Positions 9,599 through 18,793 of a stretch of DNA of 64,000 nucleotides are shown here, piece after piece. The translations under genes were made by a program, and so were the position numbers. This DNA comes from Paenibacillus sp. GP183 (GTDB lineage Bacteria > Bacillota > Bacilli > Paenibacillales > NBRC-103111). The stretch covers positions 3,100,001-3,164,000 of the forward strand of contig NZ_FNSW01000001.1 in the NCBI RefSeq assembly GCF_900104695.1. Direction: 5' to 3'. How positions within the stretch are numbered: position 1 is the stretch's first letter; each line of letters starts with the position of its first letter. The notes under the pieces were generated by a model. The model was not told the origin of the DNA. It worked only from the letters and a program-made list of their open reading frames with translations, and searched no databases.

Positions 9599-10275
9599 AG
9601 GACCACCATCCTGTACCCGTAACCATACATCGTTTCTATGCGAAGCTCAGGCAATTTTTTACGCAGACGGCGAATCAAGTCATCCACAACCCTATCGGTG
9701 CCAAAATAATCATCGCCCCAAACCTGCCGCAGCACTTGTTCTCTGGAAAAAGCCTGGCCTTGGTGGTTTTTAAACAGCAGAAGAATGTCGAATTCTTTCG
9801 AGGTGAGATCCACCATGCCGTCAGCATCCAGCACCATCCGCTTCTGCTCATCTATGGTATAAGGTCCTAGACCACTCAGCTCTGCAGACTGCTCTTTGAT
9901 CAGACCGGACCCATAAACCCGCTCCAGCAGCCTTTTCACTCGAATGACCAGTTCTCTGGGCAAAAAAGGCTTTGGCAAATAGTCATCGCTGCCCATTTCC
10001 AGCCCGATCACTCGATCCAGCTCTGCATCTCTGGCTGAGATAAAAACCACCGGTGTTTGGGAATATTTCTCCTTAATCTCTCTAAGCAGAGAAAAACCGT
10101 CCGTATCCGGCAGCATAATATCGAGTATCCACAAGTCTGCGGGAATTTGCATAAACGGTTGTATGGCCTCTCCTGCGGTAAAGGAAAGGACCTCCCAGCC
10201 TTCTTTTTGCAGATAGGTGGTGAGTACCTGATTCAAATTAACTTCATCTTCAACGAGATAAATGCGGTATGCCAT
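9595..10275 (-). CDS. OmpR-family response regulator paired with the kinase
   Basis: A 226-residue response regulator: receiver domain with VEDE near residues 7-10, phospho-acceptor Asp in LWILDIMLP and Lys in PKPF, then a winged helix ending in ETMYGYGYRMVVL. The ATG at 10275 is chosen because AGGAGGTGG precedes it at a normal distance; longer readings run into sequence with no family similarity. Its TGA overlaps the kinase ATG (ATGA). A gene for a secreted coiled-coil protein lies just upstream on the same strand, 150 bp away, and is a candidate target. Confidence 0.92.
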   Translation of the reverse strand: MAYRIYLVEDEVNLNQVLTTYLQKEGWEVLSFTAGEAIQPFMQIPADLWILDIMLPDTDGFSLLREIKEKYSQTPVVFISARDAELDRVIGLEMGSDDYLPKPFLPRELVIRVKRLLERVYGSGLIKEQSAELSGLGPYTIDEQKRMVLDADGMVDLTSKEFDILLLFKNHQGQAFSREQVLRQVWGDDYFGTDRVVDDLIRRLRKKLPELRIETMYGYGYRMVVL

Positions 10276-10424
10276 TTCAGTCCACCTCCTGGTTGAATAC
10301 ATTCTGGAAGCAAGCCAAGGATTCCTGCTGGAATCCCATGGGAAAGAGCACATGGATGATCACCATGCGCTCTGATTGCCCGGCAGCTCTTTTCCTAGCG
10401 AAGGTACACTTTGGATTAAGTGAA

Positions 10425-11180
10425 TTATTTAGCTGCAACTTCTGTTTTAAGCTGAGCCAAACGATCGTTAAGCTTTTGGTTTTCGGCTTTCAAGTTCTCA
10501 ACCAGTTTAGGGAGGACTTGTGTCAGTTGATCCGCGCTTCCGCCGTTTACAACCGTTTGAACTGCTGCATCGAAGGAATCATTAAGCGCTTTTTGAGCAG
10601 TTTTTTGAGCTGTTTCATCTGCAGGAGATAATTCCTTATCCATCTCGTTTGCAGCTTTAAGCGCCTTGATTTGTTCATCTGCTTGTGCTTGAGTAAGCTC
10701 GCCACTTGTTACTTTTGCTTTGATGGCATCCACTTTTGCTTTCTCGTCCGTACGTTTTTGAGTCAGCGCTGCCTTGTTGGCAGTCGTAAGATCCTGGATT
10801 TGCTTGCTGATCGAAGCCTTCTCGTCGTATGCCGCTTTGATGGCTGCCGCTTGATCCGGCGCATATTTCTCAGCTAGCAGAGTCAAGTACTCTTGGCTGT
10901 GTACACTACCTTTGACTCCGCCTTTTTCAATGCCGCCGCCCATGAAGCCTTCTCCGCCGCGTCCTTTGTCGGAGCCGCCTTTGTCATGACCGCCTTTGCC
11001 TTTTCCTTTTCCTTCATGAGTGTCAGCGGCTTCCGTCGAATCTGCTGCAGGTGCAGTCGTTGCTGCCACGATGGAGGTTGGCGCTGGCGATGGGGATACC
11101 GATGCTGCCCAAGCGGACACACCCGGTATGGCGACTACTACGGCTATTGCTGCTGAAATCCAAACTGTTTTCTTTTTCAA
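10425..11180 (-). CDS. Secreted Gly/Lys-rich coiled-coil protein, unknown function
   Basis: A 251-residue exported protein that I do not recognise. It has a signal peptide (KKKTVWISAAIAVVVAIPG, cleavage near AWA), a Ser/Pro/Ala-Thr-rich stretch, a segment of GKGKGGHDKGG-type Gly/Lys/His repeats (about residues 55-95), then about 150 residues rich in Ala, Lys, Glu and Gln predicted to form coiled coil, ending in LNDRLAQLKTEVAAK. The TTG at 11180 is preferred because AGGAG lies nine bases before it; the ATG at 11189 directly abuts AGGAG. Its position upstream of a two-component system suggests it is a target or accessory of that system. Confidence 0.75.
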   Translation of the reverse strand: MKKKTVWISAAIAVVVAIPGVSAWAASVSPSPAPTSIVAATTAPAADSTEAADTHEGKGKGKGGHDKGGSDKGRGGEGFMGGGIEKGGVKGSVHSQEYLTLLAEKYAPDQAAAIKAAYDEKASISKQIQDLTTANKAALTQKRTDEKAKVDAIKAKVTSGELTQAQADEQIKALKAANEMDKELSPADETAQKTAQKALNDSFDAAVQTVVNGGSADQLTQVLPKLVENLKAENQKLNDRLAQLKTEVAAK

Positions 11181-11372
11181 TATTAACATCTCCTTTTTTA
11201 TGTTGCTCTCTTGTCTACCTCCCTACAATAACTCCACATTTTGGTACAAATATCACAACATTATGGGAAATTGTGTGAGATTACGTTTTGTGAAATGGCA
11301 AATATTTGAAACTTCCCTTGATCTCCTGCGTCTATTTATAGGGACACATTAGCAAGTAAGGGAGTGAATGGC

Positions 11373-12590
11373 TTGAATTGGATGATTTATACTGCAGTTA
11401 TTTGCCAACTAAGCTTAGGTTTATTAATAGGGTGTGATTGTGAAAACCCTAACATTGTAAGCAATTCTATAAACATTGAATCCTCATCTCCTGCACTATT
11501 GCCGTCATCACCAACCTCAACATCCAATTCTATCCAATCCTTACCTGCAACCACGCCTGCTCTATCCACACAATCAGCCATTCCAGTCAAAATTCTTAAT
11601 ATGAAAGGAAAAGAAGGATGGGCCTTAAGTAAGCAAGAGCTTCTTTTTACGACAAATAAAGGTAATAGCTGGATTGAGAAAATACCAAATGGAATTACAC
11701 CGGAAGAACTATTAATCGACGCAGCATTTGCAAACCCTGTAAACGGTTTTGCCTTTTATCTGAGAAATGGCAAGAATCCAACACTCCGAACTGCCCATCA
11801 AACGATAGATGGTGGAGGGAATCTTACTGGGTGGGAGATCGCCGATCTACCTGCCAAAGAAGCTTGGGAAGTCTCGCCTGACGTGAAGCCTTATGTTTTC
11901 CTTGCGGATTATAATCCGAATTGGGTTCTCCTTACTTCAGGACCAGCATTGGGGCTGATGAATAAATCCCTATTCCAAACGGCAGATCATGGAAAATCAT
12001 GGATTCGTGTTGCCGATATCAGCAATCAAGTCAGCGGCTACCCAAACGGGATCGCGTTTCGAATACCAAAAGAAGGGTGGATTACTGCCACAAATCACGG
12101 ACAAAGCTTTATCCCCTTCTATCGAACAAAGGATGCCGGACTGACATGGGATATTCAGCCTCTTGCTATTCCTGATAAATTTAAAAATGGTTATGCAAAT
12201 ACATATCAAGTTGTTTTTGATCAAGAAAATGATCATCACGGCATGGTTACCGTTGAATTTGTTCAAGATGAACAAAGAACACTTATTCCATATGAAACTA
12301 TAGATGAAGGAGCGACTTGGAATCCGATTCCGTATATCTTGCCCGATCTACAAGCACCCCCTATCTTCCACTTTGACGATCTAATCAGAGGCAGCGCTGT
12401 ATCTTTGGATGGATCAACTCTTTATACAATCGATATGTACAGTAAAGAAGATTGGAAATCAGTAAAACCTAATCTTTCCCTGAAACAGATTTCCCAGTTA
12501 TATATTCGTGACGATGGAATGGGTTGGTTTTTAAGAAACGGAAAGATCATGGTCACTTCCGATGGCGGAAAAACATGGACTCTGCCATAA
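11373..12590 (+). CDS. Lipoprotein with Asp-box (BNR/YCF48-like) repeats
   Basis: A 405-residue exported lipoprotein. The N-terminal hydrophobic segment ends in the lipobox LLIGC, followed by a Ser/Pro/Thr-rich linker. The rest carries at least five Asp-box repeats, S/T-x-D-x-G-x-T/S-W: TTNKGNSW, TADHGKSW, TKDAGLTW, TIDEGATW and TSDGGKTW at the C terminus. These mark a beta-propeller of the sialidase/YCF48-like kind. No sialidase arginine triad is evident, so a structural or binding role is more likely than catalysis. TTG 11373 is chosen for its spacing of eight bases from GGAG; GTG 11364 overlaps that site. Confidence 0.8.
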   Translation: MNWMIYTAVICQLSLGLLIGCDCENPNIVSNSINIESSSPALLPSSPTSTSNSIQSLPATTPALSTQSAIPVKILNMKGKEGWALSKQELLFTTNKGNSWIEKIPNGITPEELLIDAAFANPVNGFAFYLRNGKNPTLRTAHQTIDGGGNLTGWEIADLPAKEAWEVSPDVKPYVFLADYNPNWVLLTSGPALGLMNKSLFQTADHGKSWIRVADISNQVSGYPNGIAFRIPKEGWITATNHGQSFIPFYRTKDAGLTWDIQPLAIPDKFKNGYANTYQVVFDQENDHHGMVTVEFVQDEQRTLIPYETIDEGATWNPIPYILPDLQAPPIFHFDDLIRGSAVSLDGSTLYTIDMYSKEDWKSVKPNLSLKQISQLYIRDDGMGWFLRNGKIMVTSDGGKTWTLP

Positions 12591-12599
12591 ATTGAATAA

Positions 12600-12630
12600 A
12601 CCCTAACTCACCATTCAGGGTCTTCTTGTC
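12600..12630 (+). terminator. Weak terminator-like hairpin
   Basis: ACCCT and AGGGT arms flank a 12-base loop, followed by TCTTCTTGT. It lies just past the lipoprotein stop, but the stem is short. Confidence 0.35.
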
Positions 12631-12704
12631 ATTAAATAGCTTGTTTACTTTACTCTCTGTATGTGTATAAAGAGAATATAATACACGCGGAGGGCGGAAA
12701 GAGT

Positions 12705-13298
12705 ATGGCTAAGCATCAGCGGAAAGACAAATGGATCGATTACTTTGAGATTGCACTTTATGCACTTGCTGCCATTTGCTTTGTTTATTTTCTTACTCGG
12801 GGGGTTCGCTCGAAGATCCTTGAGCCTGTTTTAATCGTTGTCGTTTTGTTAATCCTTCGAGGCGTAGTCAAAATAACCAAAGCAGAATTGTTTCCTGCCT
12901 TGCGATTATCCATATTGCTTTTTATTTTTGTTACGATGTTTCTCGCTAATGAGTTTGGTTTCTATGGGATTATTCCCGAATTAGATAAAATCGAGCATCT
13001 GTTTTCCGGTCTCATTCTGTGCTTCGTCGGGCTGCTTATCTATAAAAAAATGCTGAGTAAGGAGGAATCTGCCCAGTCTCACCCCAAAATTGCCCTATGG
13101 TTCAGCTTATTTTTCTCGGTTGCCATGGCAGGATGCTGGGAGATTTACGAGTACACCACAGATCATCTCTTTGGTCTCAATTCCCAAAGAGGCAGTCTTG
13201 ACGACACCATGTTGGATATCATTAGTGGAACGATCGGGGCAGTCTTAACGACCGTTTATTTAGCCTATAAAGCAAAGCGAAAGGATCTGCCTATTTAA
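12705..13298 (+). CDS. Integral membrane protein, DUF2238/YjdF-like
   Basis: A 197-residue membrane protein with about six hydrophobic segments. The motif DKIEHLFSGL followed later by CWEIYEYTTD and SLDDTMLDIISGTIGA matches the pattern of the DUF2238/YjdF group, in which conserved acidic and His residues sit at membrane edges. The function is unknown. ATG 12705 is preferred over an upstream GTG because the GGAGGGCGG site at 12689-12697 lies seven bases before it. It converges with an MFS gene. Confidence 0.7.
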   Translation: MAKHQRKDKWIDYFEIALYALAAICFVYFLTRGVRSKILEPVLIVVVLLILRGVVKITKAELFPALRLSILLFIFVTMFLANEFGFYGIIPELDKIEHLFSGLILCFVGLLIYKKMLSKEESAQSHPKIALWFSLFFSVAMAGCWEIYEYTTDHLFGLNSQRGSLDDTMLDIISGTIGAVLTTVYLAYKAKRKDLPI

Positions 13299-13319
13299 TT
13301 CGCAGCTCACATAAATCAT

Positions 13320-14561
13320 TCATGCTTTTACCGATGTTTGTTCTTTTGTTTCAGAAACACGGACGGATTCCCCAAGCCTATAAAAGCCTATCGCGCTCAT
13401 GGCTACGACCGCCATGGTGAGGAACAAAACCTTTCCGTTGTATTGACTGAGCAGTATCCCGCCGATCCACGGACCCAGGAAATGTCCCAGGCTGCTGAAG
13501 GTTTGAGCTCCGTAATAGGTTCCTCGCATGCTCTCCGGAGCTATTCGGTCAATAAGCAGATTAGTTGAAGGATAAGTCAGCATCTCTCCAAAGGTGAATA
13601 TGATCATGGAGATTATGAAGGCAATCCAACCCGTAGACAAGCCGAATCCGACATTGCCCAGTGCAAAAAAGATCACTCCAACCGTTAACACAGTTAGGGG
13701 GGAGTGCGGACTCGCCCATTTGGTAAAAGGAATCTGCATAACGACGACTGTAATAGCATTAACGCTCATCATGACAGCAAACAAGGTGATTCCATCAATC
13801 AGCTTATTCCCCACATATTGGGACAGCGTTACCGTCATCTGTGAATATCCGAGCGCAGTCACGATACCACCGAGAAGATAATACCTGAGTACAACATCGC
13901 TTTTCACCACTCTCCAGGTAGACAGGAAGGTTGTATTGGCTTTATGATCTCCTTCGATGGTTCTAATTCCGAATTTGTTCAGCAGGAAGTATATGCCGCA
14001 AGCATAGAAAAGATAGACACAGCCGGTAATGATAAAAGGAAGAGTGCTGTCCAAGGTCGCAAATAAAGCGCCGAGCAGCGGACCCACCGAAACTCCGATA
14101 TTAACGGCCAGATATCTCAAGGAAAATACTTTAAACCGCTTTTCTTTCTCGGTCAGGTCCGCCATTAGCGCCTGGGAAACAGGTTCATAAAACGACCGGC
14201 AGAGTCCATTGAGCAGACTGAGCAGGAAGAATATCAGAGCACTTTTAGCAATCGCAAAACCAAGAAATACAATGCCCCATCCAAACAGCGCACCGAGAAG
14301 AATTTTTCTGCGTCCGAATTGGTCGGAAAGGGCTCCCCCAACAAACCCTCCCAAAGTTCCAGCCAAAGAACCAGCCCCGATCACCAGGCCAATCATAACA
14401 GCACTCATATCCGTCTGCTTTACCAGATAAATCGCAAGAAAAGGCAAGCTCATGGAAGAGGCCAATCTCGCAAGGATCGTTCCAATCAGCAGAGAATGCA
14501 CGATCGGATGATAAGATTTCACAAAGGAAAGAAATTGGTTATACCATTTGCTGGTTCTCAT
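13320..14561 (-). CDS. MFS transporter, drug-efflux type
   Basis: A 413-residue major facilitator protein with 12 hydrophobic segments. The loop 2-3 motif GALSDQFGRRKILL (about residues 77-90) is the MFS signature, and the resemblance is to the DHA1 family of proton-driven exporters. The substrate cannot be deduced. No regulator gene is adjacent. It is preceded by GGAGACTCC as the ribosome site and lies 24 bp from the amidase gene on the same strand. Confidence 0.88.
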   Translation of the reverse strand: MRTSKWYNQFLSFVKSYHPIVHSLLIGTILARLASSMSLPFLAIYLVKQTDMSAVMIGLVIGAGSLAGTLGGFVGGALSDQFGRRKILLGALFGWGIVFLGFAIAKSALIFFLLSLLNGLCRSFYEPVSQALMADLTEKEKRFKVFSLRYLAVNIGVSVGPLLGALFATLDSTLPFIITGCVYLFYACGIYFLLNKFGIRTIEGDHKANTTFLSTWRVVKSDVVLRYYLLGGIVTALGYSQMTVTLSQYVGNKLIDGITLFAVMMSVNAITVVVMQIPFTKWASPHSPLTVLTVGVIFFALGNVGFGLSTGWIAFIISMIIFTFGEMLTYPSTNLLIDRIAPESMRGTYYGAQTFSSLGHFLGPWIGGILLSQYNGKVLFLTMAVVAMSAIGFYRLGESVRVSETKEQTSVKA

Positions 14562-14585
14562 GAAGGAGTCTCCTGAATTTATTTG

Positions 14586-15569
14586 CTATTTCAACCTCTT
14601 CTTTACCAATAACGCTGCAACTCCCAAACAAACAAGAGCTAATATCCCTGCATAAGCCTTACTATCAATTTTGGGTGAAGCTGCTGGTTTTGCTTCCTGT
14701 TGGATGTCTTTGGGCTGCTCTGTTTGCAAGTTCGTCTGTACTGGAGTTGGCTGAGGAACCGCAGCTTGTTCCTTTGTAGACTCGGGATTCTGAGTTTCCA
14801 CCGGGGTTGGCGTCGGTTTCTCAACAGACTTAGGTGAATCACCGTTATTTTTGGATACGAAGCCAGGATTAACATTGCTTTGAAAATATTGTTCTATCCC
14901 ATTAGCCATTCCACTTGCCAGTGATTGTTGGTAGCTTGCCGTTGCCATTTTTTTATCTTCATTTACATTGGACAGAAATCCCATTTCGACCAGGATGGTA
15001 GGTACCTTTGACCAATTGAATCCGGCTAAATCGCTTCGTTCTACAATGCCTCTTGAATTTGCTTTTGTTTCCTTGATCATCTGTTCCAGCACCTTGGTCG
15101 CTATCTTTTTATCTTCTTCCGCATACGGAACTTTTGGGGATGGATATAAAACAGAGATGCCGTGAGCGCTGCTTTCAGGGGATCCATCTGCATGAATCCG
15201 GATCAACAGATCTGCATTTGCCATATTGGCCATCTCCGCTCTTTCCCTATTGGAAATGGTGACGTTATTGGTTTCACGAGTCATAATAACTTGGAAACCG
15301 CGTTTTTTCAGTTCGTCCCGAAGGAGCAAGGATACTTCCAAATTTAACTTATACTCAGGTTGTTTGGTTGAAATCCCTGTTGCGCCGCTGGTTGTTTTTG
15401 GTTTCATTACTTTTGAATTGGGACCATCGGGTTCCCGACTGCTATCCGCTTTTTCCTGGTGGCCTGGATCGATCACAATAATTGGAGGTTTATCAAAACC
15501 TGCGAGAAAAACAAGACTCAGCATTGAAAATAACAGCAGCAATAATTTACTTGGATGTGGATGTACCAT
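14586..15569 (-). CDS. N-acetylmuramoyl-L-alanine amidase with C-terminal membrane anchor
   Basis: A 327-residue cell-wall hydrolase (Amidase_3 family) that cuts the bond between N-acetylmuramic acid and L-Ala. After a signal or anchor segment (residues 8-25) the zinc ligands appear in order: His in VIDPGHQ, Glu in KLNLEVS and His in LIRIHADG; the catalytic Glu is in ILVEMGFLSN. A Pro/Thr/Gln-rich linker (about residues 235-300) leads to a C-terminal hydrophobic segment and a KKRLK tail. That tail would hold the enzyme at the membrane, and it lacks the cell-wall binding repeats usual for the family. Confidence 0.9.
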   Translation of the reverse strand: MVHPHPSKLLLLLFSMLSLVFLAGFDKPPIIVIDPGHQEKADSSREPDGPNSKVMKPKTTSGATGISTKQPEYKLNLEVSLLLRDELKKRGFQVIMTRETNNVTISNRERAEMANMANADLLIRIHADGSPESSAHGISVLYPSPKVPYAEEDKKIATKVLEQMIKETKANSRGIVERSDLAGFNWSKVPTILVEMGFLSNVNEDKKMATASYQQSLASGMANGIEQYFQSNVNPGFVSKNNGDSPKSVEKPTPTPVETQNPESTKEQAAVPQPTPVQTNLQTEQPKDIQQEAKPAASPKIDSKAYAGILALVCLGVAALLVKKRLK

Positions 15570-15654
15570 TACAACACCTCCCGATGATGATTGTAACTTA
15601 TAGAAATAAGGAAGTCACTAATCTGGAAGAATTCCCCTAGTAAAATTTCCATGC

Positions 15655-16914
15655 TTACTCGGCAGTAGCCCGCCGTTTTCTCAGTTCTCCATTGATGGCA
15701 AACAACAGTACAAGACCTATCATACCACATGCGAAAAAAACCACTGCCATTGCAGCCGGAGGGAACACACCGCCAACGACGACTGCCAAACTGGACAGCA
15801 TCCATGCGCCCCGGTAATGAAAGCCGTAAAGGGCCATATACGTACTGCGTGCATGTTTGGGCGGAATATCACCGAGAAATGCCTGCTTGACGGGCACGTA
15901 CATGACTTCCCCGAGCGTTGCAACAAGCATGGCAATCATAACAAGCCATACGCTGCTGGAATACGCAATGAAGCTATAGCCGATTATGTAAATCGCCAAA
16001 CCGAAGTAAAGCACAAAGGCATCCTTCATGCGGGAGAACAGCACTCTAGCAGCAACTCCAAACAGCACAACTAGCAGCGTGTTTTCCGTGCGCAGAATCC
16101 CGATAGTATGCAGTCCGTCCACGCGAACAACCTCTCCGAACCAAGTAAACAGTCCCTGCACCGGCATACTGTCCGCAAGCCGCACACTGATGTAGTTACC
16201 CAGATGAAATTCCACCGATACCAGCAGCATGCTGGCTACGACAAATACAAGAAATACTCGATCCTTCAGCACAGAGCCGTAATTATGGAAAATATCCCGC
16301 CAGCCGGACTTTTGATTCTCGCTTGCCTCGTTCACACTTCTAACAAACGTCTCCTTGATCAAAAATAACGTCGCGAGCGTAGTTATTATGCCCATCGCCG
16401 TAAGACTTAGAAGCAGCTCAAATAAATGCTCTTTGAACAAAAAGGCGCCGATCAATCCGCCAATGGCATAGGATAGGTTATTGCTCCAATACTGGATACT
16501 GTATATGTATTTCCGCTCTTCGGGTTTACTCACGTCCAGAACCATAGCATCCGAGCTCGGGCCGAATATCCCCCAAAAGACATTGATTCCGATTATAGCC
16601 ACATACGTAAACCACACGGAATGAAAAAGCGGCGAGTTGCACAAAGCGGCAACCGCATAGCTAACCATGATTCCAACTTCAGCAAGTACCATTAACTTTT
16701 TGCGTCCAATCCGGTCTGCATAGTATCCGCCTAAAAAACCGCTGATCACTCCGATCACAACGGTCATAAACAGCAGGATGCCCGTCAAGGTCGCACCGAT
16801 TCGTTCCGCAAAATAAATGGCCATAAGCGGAAGAACCATAACACTCATCAAACCGCTGAAAAATTGAATAATAATCCGAATTCGAATATTAGGATGAAAA
16901 TCGCGAAACTTCAT
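15655..16914 (-). CDS. MFS transporter
   Basis: A 419-residue, 12-segment major facilitator protein. The motif GGYYADRIGRKKLMVL in loop 2-3 and a second helix bundle of similar layout support the call. Long hydrophilic stretches between segments 6 and 7 are normal for the family. ATG 16914 follows AAGGGG by nine bases; the longer reading from 16974 has no ribosome site. It is a separate family member from the MFS gene at 13.3 kb, with low visible similarity. The substrate is unknown. Confidence 0.87.
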   Translation of the reverse strand: MKFRDFHPNIRIRIIIQFFSGLMSVMVLPLMAIYFAERIGATLTGILLFMTVVIGVISGFLGGYYADRIGRKKLMVLAEVGIMVSYAVAALCNSPLFHSVWFTYVAIIGINVFWGIFGPSSDAMVLDVSKPEERKYIYSIQYWSNNLSYAIGGLIGAFLFKEHLFELLLSLTAMGIITTLATLFLIKETFVRSVNEASENQKSGWRDIFHNYGSVLKDRVFLVFVVASMLLVSVEFHLGNYISVRLADSMPVQGLFTWFGEVVRVDGLHTIGILRTENTLLVVLFGVAARVLFSRMKDAFVLYFGLAIYIIGYSFIAYSSSVWLVMIAMLVATLGEVMYVPVKQAFLGDIPPKHARSTYMALYGFHYRGAWMLSSLAVVVGGVFPPAAMAVVFFACGMIGLVLLFAINGELRKRRATAE

Positions 16915-17037
16915 TTCGTAATTCCCCTTTCCGATGTGAACACTTGCTGCTGGAAGTTTTTGACCTATGTTCAAAAACCAACCTTCTCAGTCTATCATCT
17001 CTTTGTTCAGATGAATAGTAATTAGGACGAAAAAAAA

Positions 17038-17075
17038 GGCAGCCCTCATTAGACTGCTCTGTTCGTGGGGGCTGC
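17038..17075 (-). terminator. Terminator downstream of the broken AlkD-like gene
   Basis: On the minus strand GCAGCCCC and GGGCTGCC arms surround a loop of about 22 bases and are followed by eight T. It sits just past the stop at 17081 and still looks functional, although the gene it served is broken. Confidence 0.65.
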
Positions 17076-17080
17076 TCATT

Positions 17081-17791
17081 TCAACAAATACAAGTCTTTT
17101 TCTTTACTCCAATCTTTCCTGACGCGATTATCTTTTTAATAGATCCGTTGGCTTCAGGCACTTTACATGCGGTTTCTCCCACATTGACATACACTCTTCC
17201 AATCTTTTTGGCGGTTTGCATGGCTTCCTCATGTAAAGACTGGACTGAGGATCCAACCTTAATGACGAAATTGTTCATTGTATATCGCACACGGTTTCTT
17301 TCTTCGTGAATGGTTTCTTCTATAAGATGCAGCAGATCGCATATTTCCTCCAGATCCAATCTATCGTCCTCTGTCATAGATATATATAGTTAACGTACGT
17401 GCTCCAGCCGCAAGTGGCAATAAGCTCTTCGCCGGACTTCATCCATTCTCTTGCCAGCTCCAAAGCGAAGGGACTTTCTGCAGCTACACCCGCTACCGTA
17501 TATTCAGATAGTAAATACCAATTCGCTTGTTTGGCCCAAGCTTGAAGGATTTCCTTTGTCATGTTTTCCGGATTCACGGAAAGTCCCGCCAAATACATGG
17601 CATCACTGTTCCCGGTATCGATACGTCAAAGGCTAAGCTTTGATCTTTTCTCACATCTTTGACCTCTTCAAATCTCCAACCTTCACACCAAACAAGGGCT
17701 CTTTCGCCCCGTGACGCATAAACGTTCTTTTTGTTTGCTCCGTACCCATCTCTTCCAGGTTGTTCATAACTTCCTCTAAAATCATATCCAT
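17081..17791 (-). pseudogene. DNA alkylation repair protein (AlkD-like), three frameshifts
   Basis: Reading across frames reconstructs a full-length AlkD/DNA-alkylation-repair protein of about 235 residues: NLEEMGTEQTKRTFMRHGAK (from 17785 or 17791), then KDVRKDQSLAFDV, then IDTGNSDAMYLAGLSVNP through WMKSGEELIATCGWSTYVNY, then TEDDRLDLEEICDLLHLI to the end TACKVPEANG...KKKTCIC. Frame changes are needed near 17667, 17623 and 17378, the last beside an ATATATAT run. The family removes alkylated bases using HEAT-like repeats. With three separate indels it is unlikely to be functional; sequencing error cannot be excluded from one sequence. Confidence 0.85.
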
Positions 17792-17876
17792 CACCCTTGA
17801 CATCATACTATGGAAATAGGTACTCTAGCTTTATTCATTCAGGAACTAGTTTCATTATACCAAAGGAGAATGTTCA

Positions 17877-18731
17877 ATGGGACCGTTCGCAAAAGATTTG
17901 CTCAAAGACAAGGTCATCCTGATCACAGGCGGGGCTACTGGTTTGGGACGTGCTATGGGAGAGATGTTTCTGGCGCTGGGGGCTCGGCTGGCTATTGCAA
18001 GTCGACGTGAGGAGGTTTTAAAAAAGGCAGCCGAAGAAATGAGCAGAGACGGGAATGAAGTGTTTTACAAAAGCTGCGATGTTCGCGACCCTGCTCAGGT
18101 TCATGACCTTGTAGATGCGGTTGAGCAGCATTTTGGCCGGATGGATGTGCTCATCAACAACGCAGCGGGAAATTTCATCAGCCCTACCCAGCGGCTTTCG
18201 CCTCGAGCCGTAGATGCGGTCTTGAACATTGTTTTGCACGGCACGTTTTATACCACCTTGGAAGTCGGGAAAAGATGGATCGAGCAAGGCATTCAAGGCA
18301 CCATGCTCAATATCGTGACCACCTATGCCTCCACAGGCTCGGGATTCGTAGCCCCCTCGGCCGCCGCCAAAGCTGGTGTCCTGGCTCTAACCCGCTCCCT
18401 TGCGGTAGAGTGGGCGCAATATGGCATACGCCAAGTTGCCATTGCGCCGGGCGCATTTCCTACGGAAGGCGCTTGGACCCGACTCTCTCCAACGCCGGAG
18501 TTGGAGCGAAAAATGCTGGACCGCCTCCCGCTGGGGCGCGTCGGGAATCCAGATGAGCTCGCCCACTTGGCGGCTTATCTCATCTCCGACTACGCCGGCT
18601 ACATCAACGGCGAAGTCGTGACTATAGACGGCGGCGAGTGGCTTCAGGGCGCCGGGCAGTTCAATGATCTGCTCGAGATTACCGAGGAGCAGTGGGATGT
18701 GCTCGCGGACATGACGCGCAAGGGGAAATGA
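17877..18731 (+). CDS. SDR oxidoreductase, 2,4-dienoyl-CoA reductase-like
   Basis: A 284-residue short-chain dehydrogenase of the DECR group, which reduces 2,4-dienoyl-CoA with NADPH during unsaturated fatty acid beta-oxidation. The cofactor motif TGGATGLG (residues 18-25) and NNAAGN (about 93-98) are present. The usual YxxxK is replaced by SAAAK; instead a Tyr in TTYASTGSGF lies 15 residues before the Lys, exactly as in mitochondrial DECR. The family resemblance is strong; the substrate is inferred. It is a lone plus-strand gene between broken genes, with AAAGGAG before ATG 17877. Confidence 0.85.
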   Translation: MGPFAKDLLKDKVILITGGATGLGRAMGEMFLALGARLAIASRREEVLKKAAEEMSRDGNEVFYKSCDVRDPAQVHDLVDAVEQHFGRMDVLINNAAGNFISPTQRLSPRAVDAVLNIVLHGTFYTTLEVGKRWIEQGIQGTMLNIVTTYASTGSGFVAPSAAAKAGVLALTRSLAVEWAQYGIRQVAIAPGAFPTEGAWTRLSPTPELERKMLDRLPLGRVGNPDELAHLAAYLISDYAGYINGEVVTIDGGEWLQGAGQFNDLLEITEEQWDVLADMTRKGK

Positions 18732-18793
18732 GAATGAGCCCGAGAAGACATAACTGACCTTCACTGACCGAACCAGACCAGACAGCATGCGCG

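Noticed and set aside
17374-17598. Separate small gene preceding another small gene at 17081-17377
   Set aside because: Both are pieces of one frameshifted AlkD-like gene that continues upstream to about 17791.
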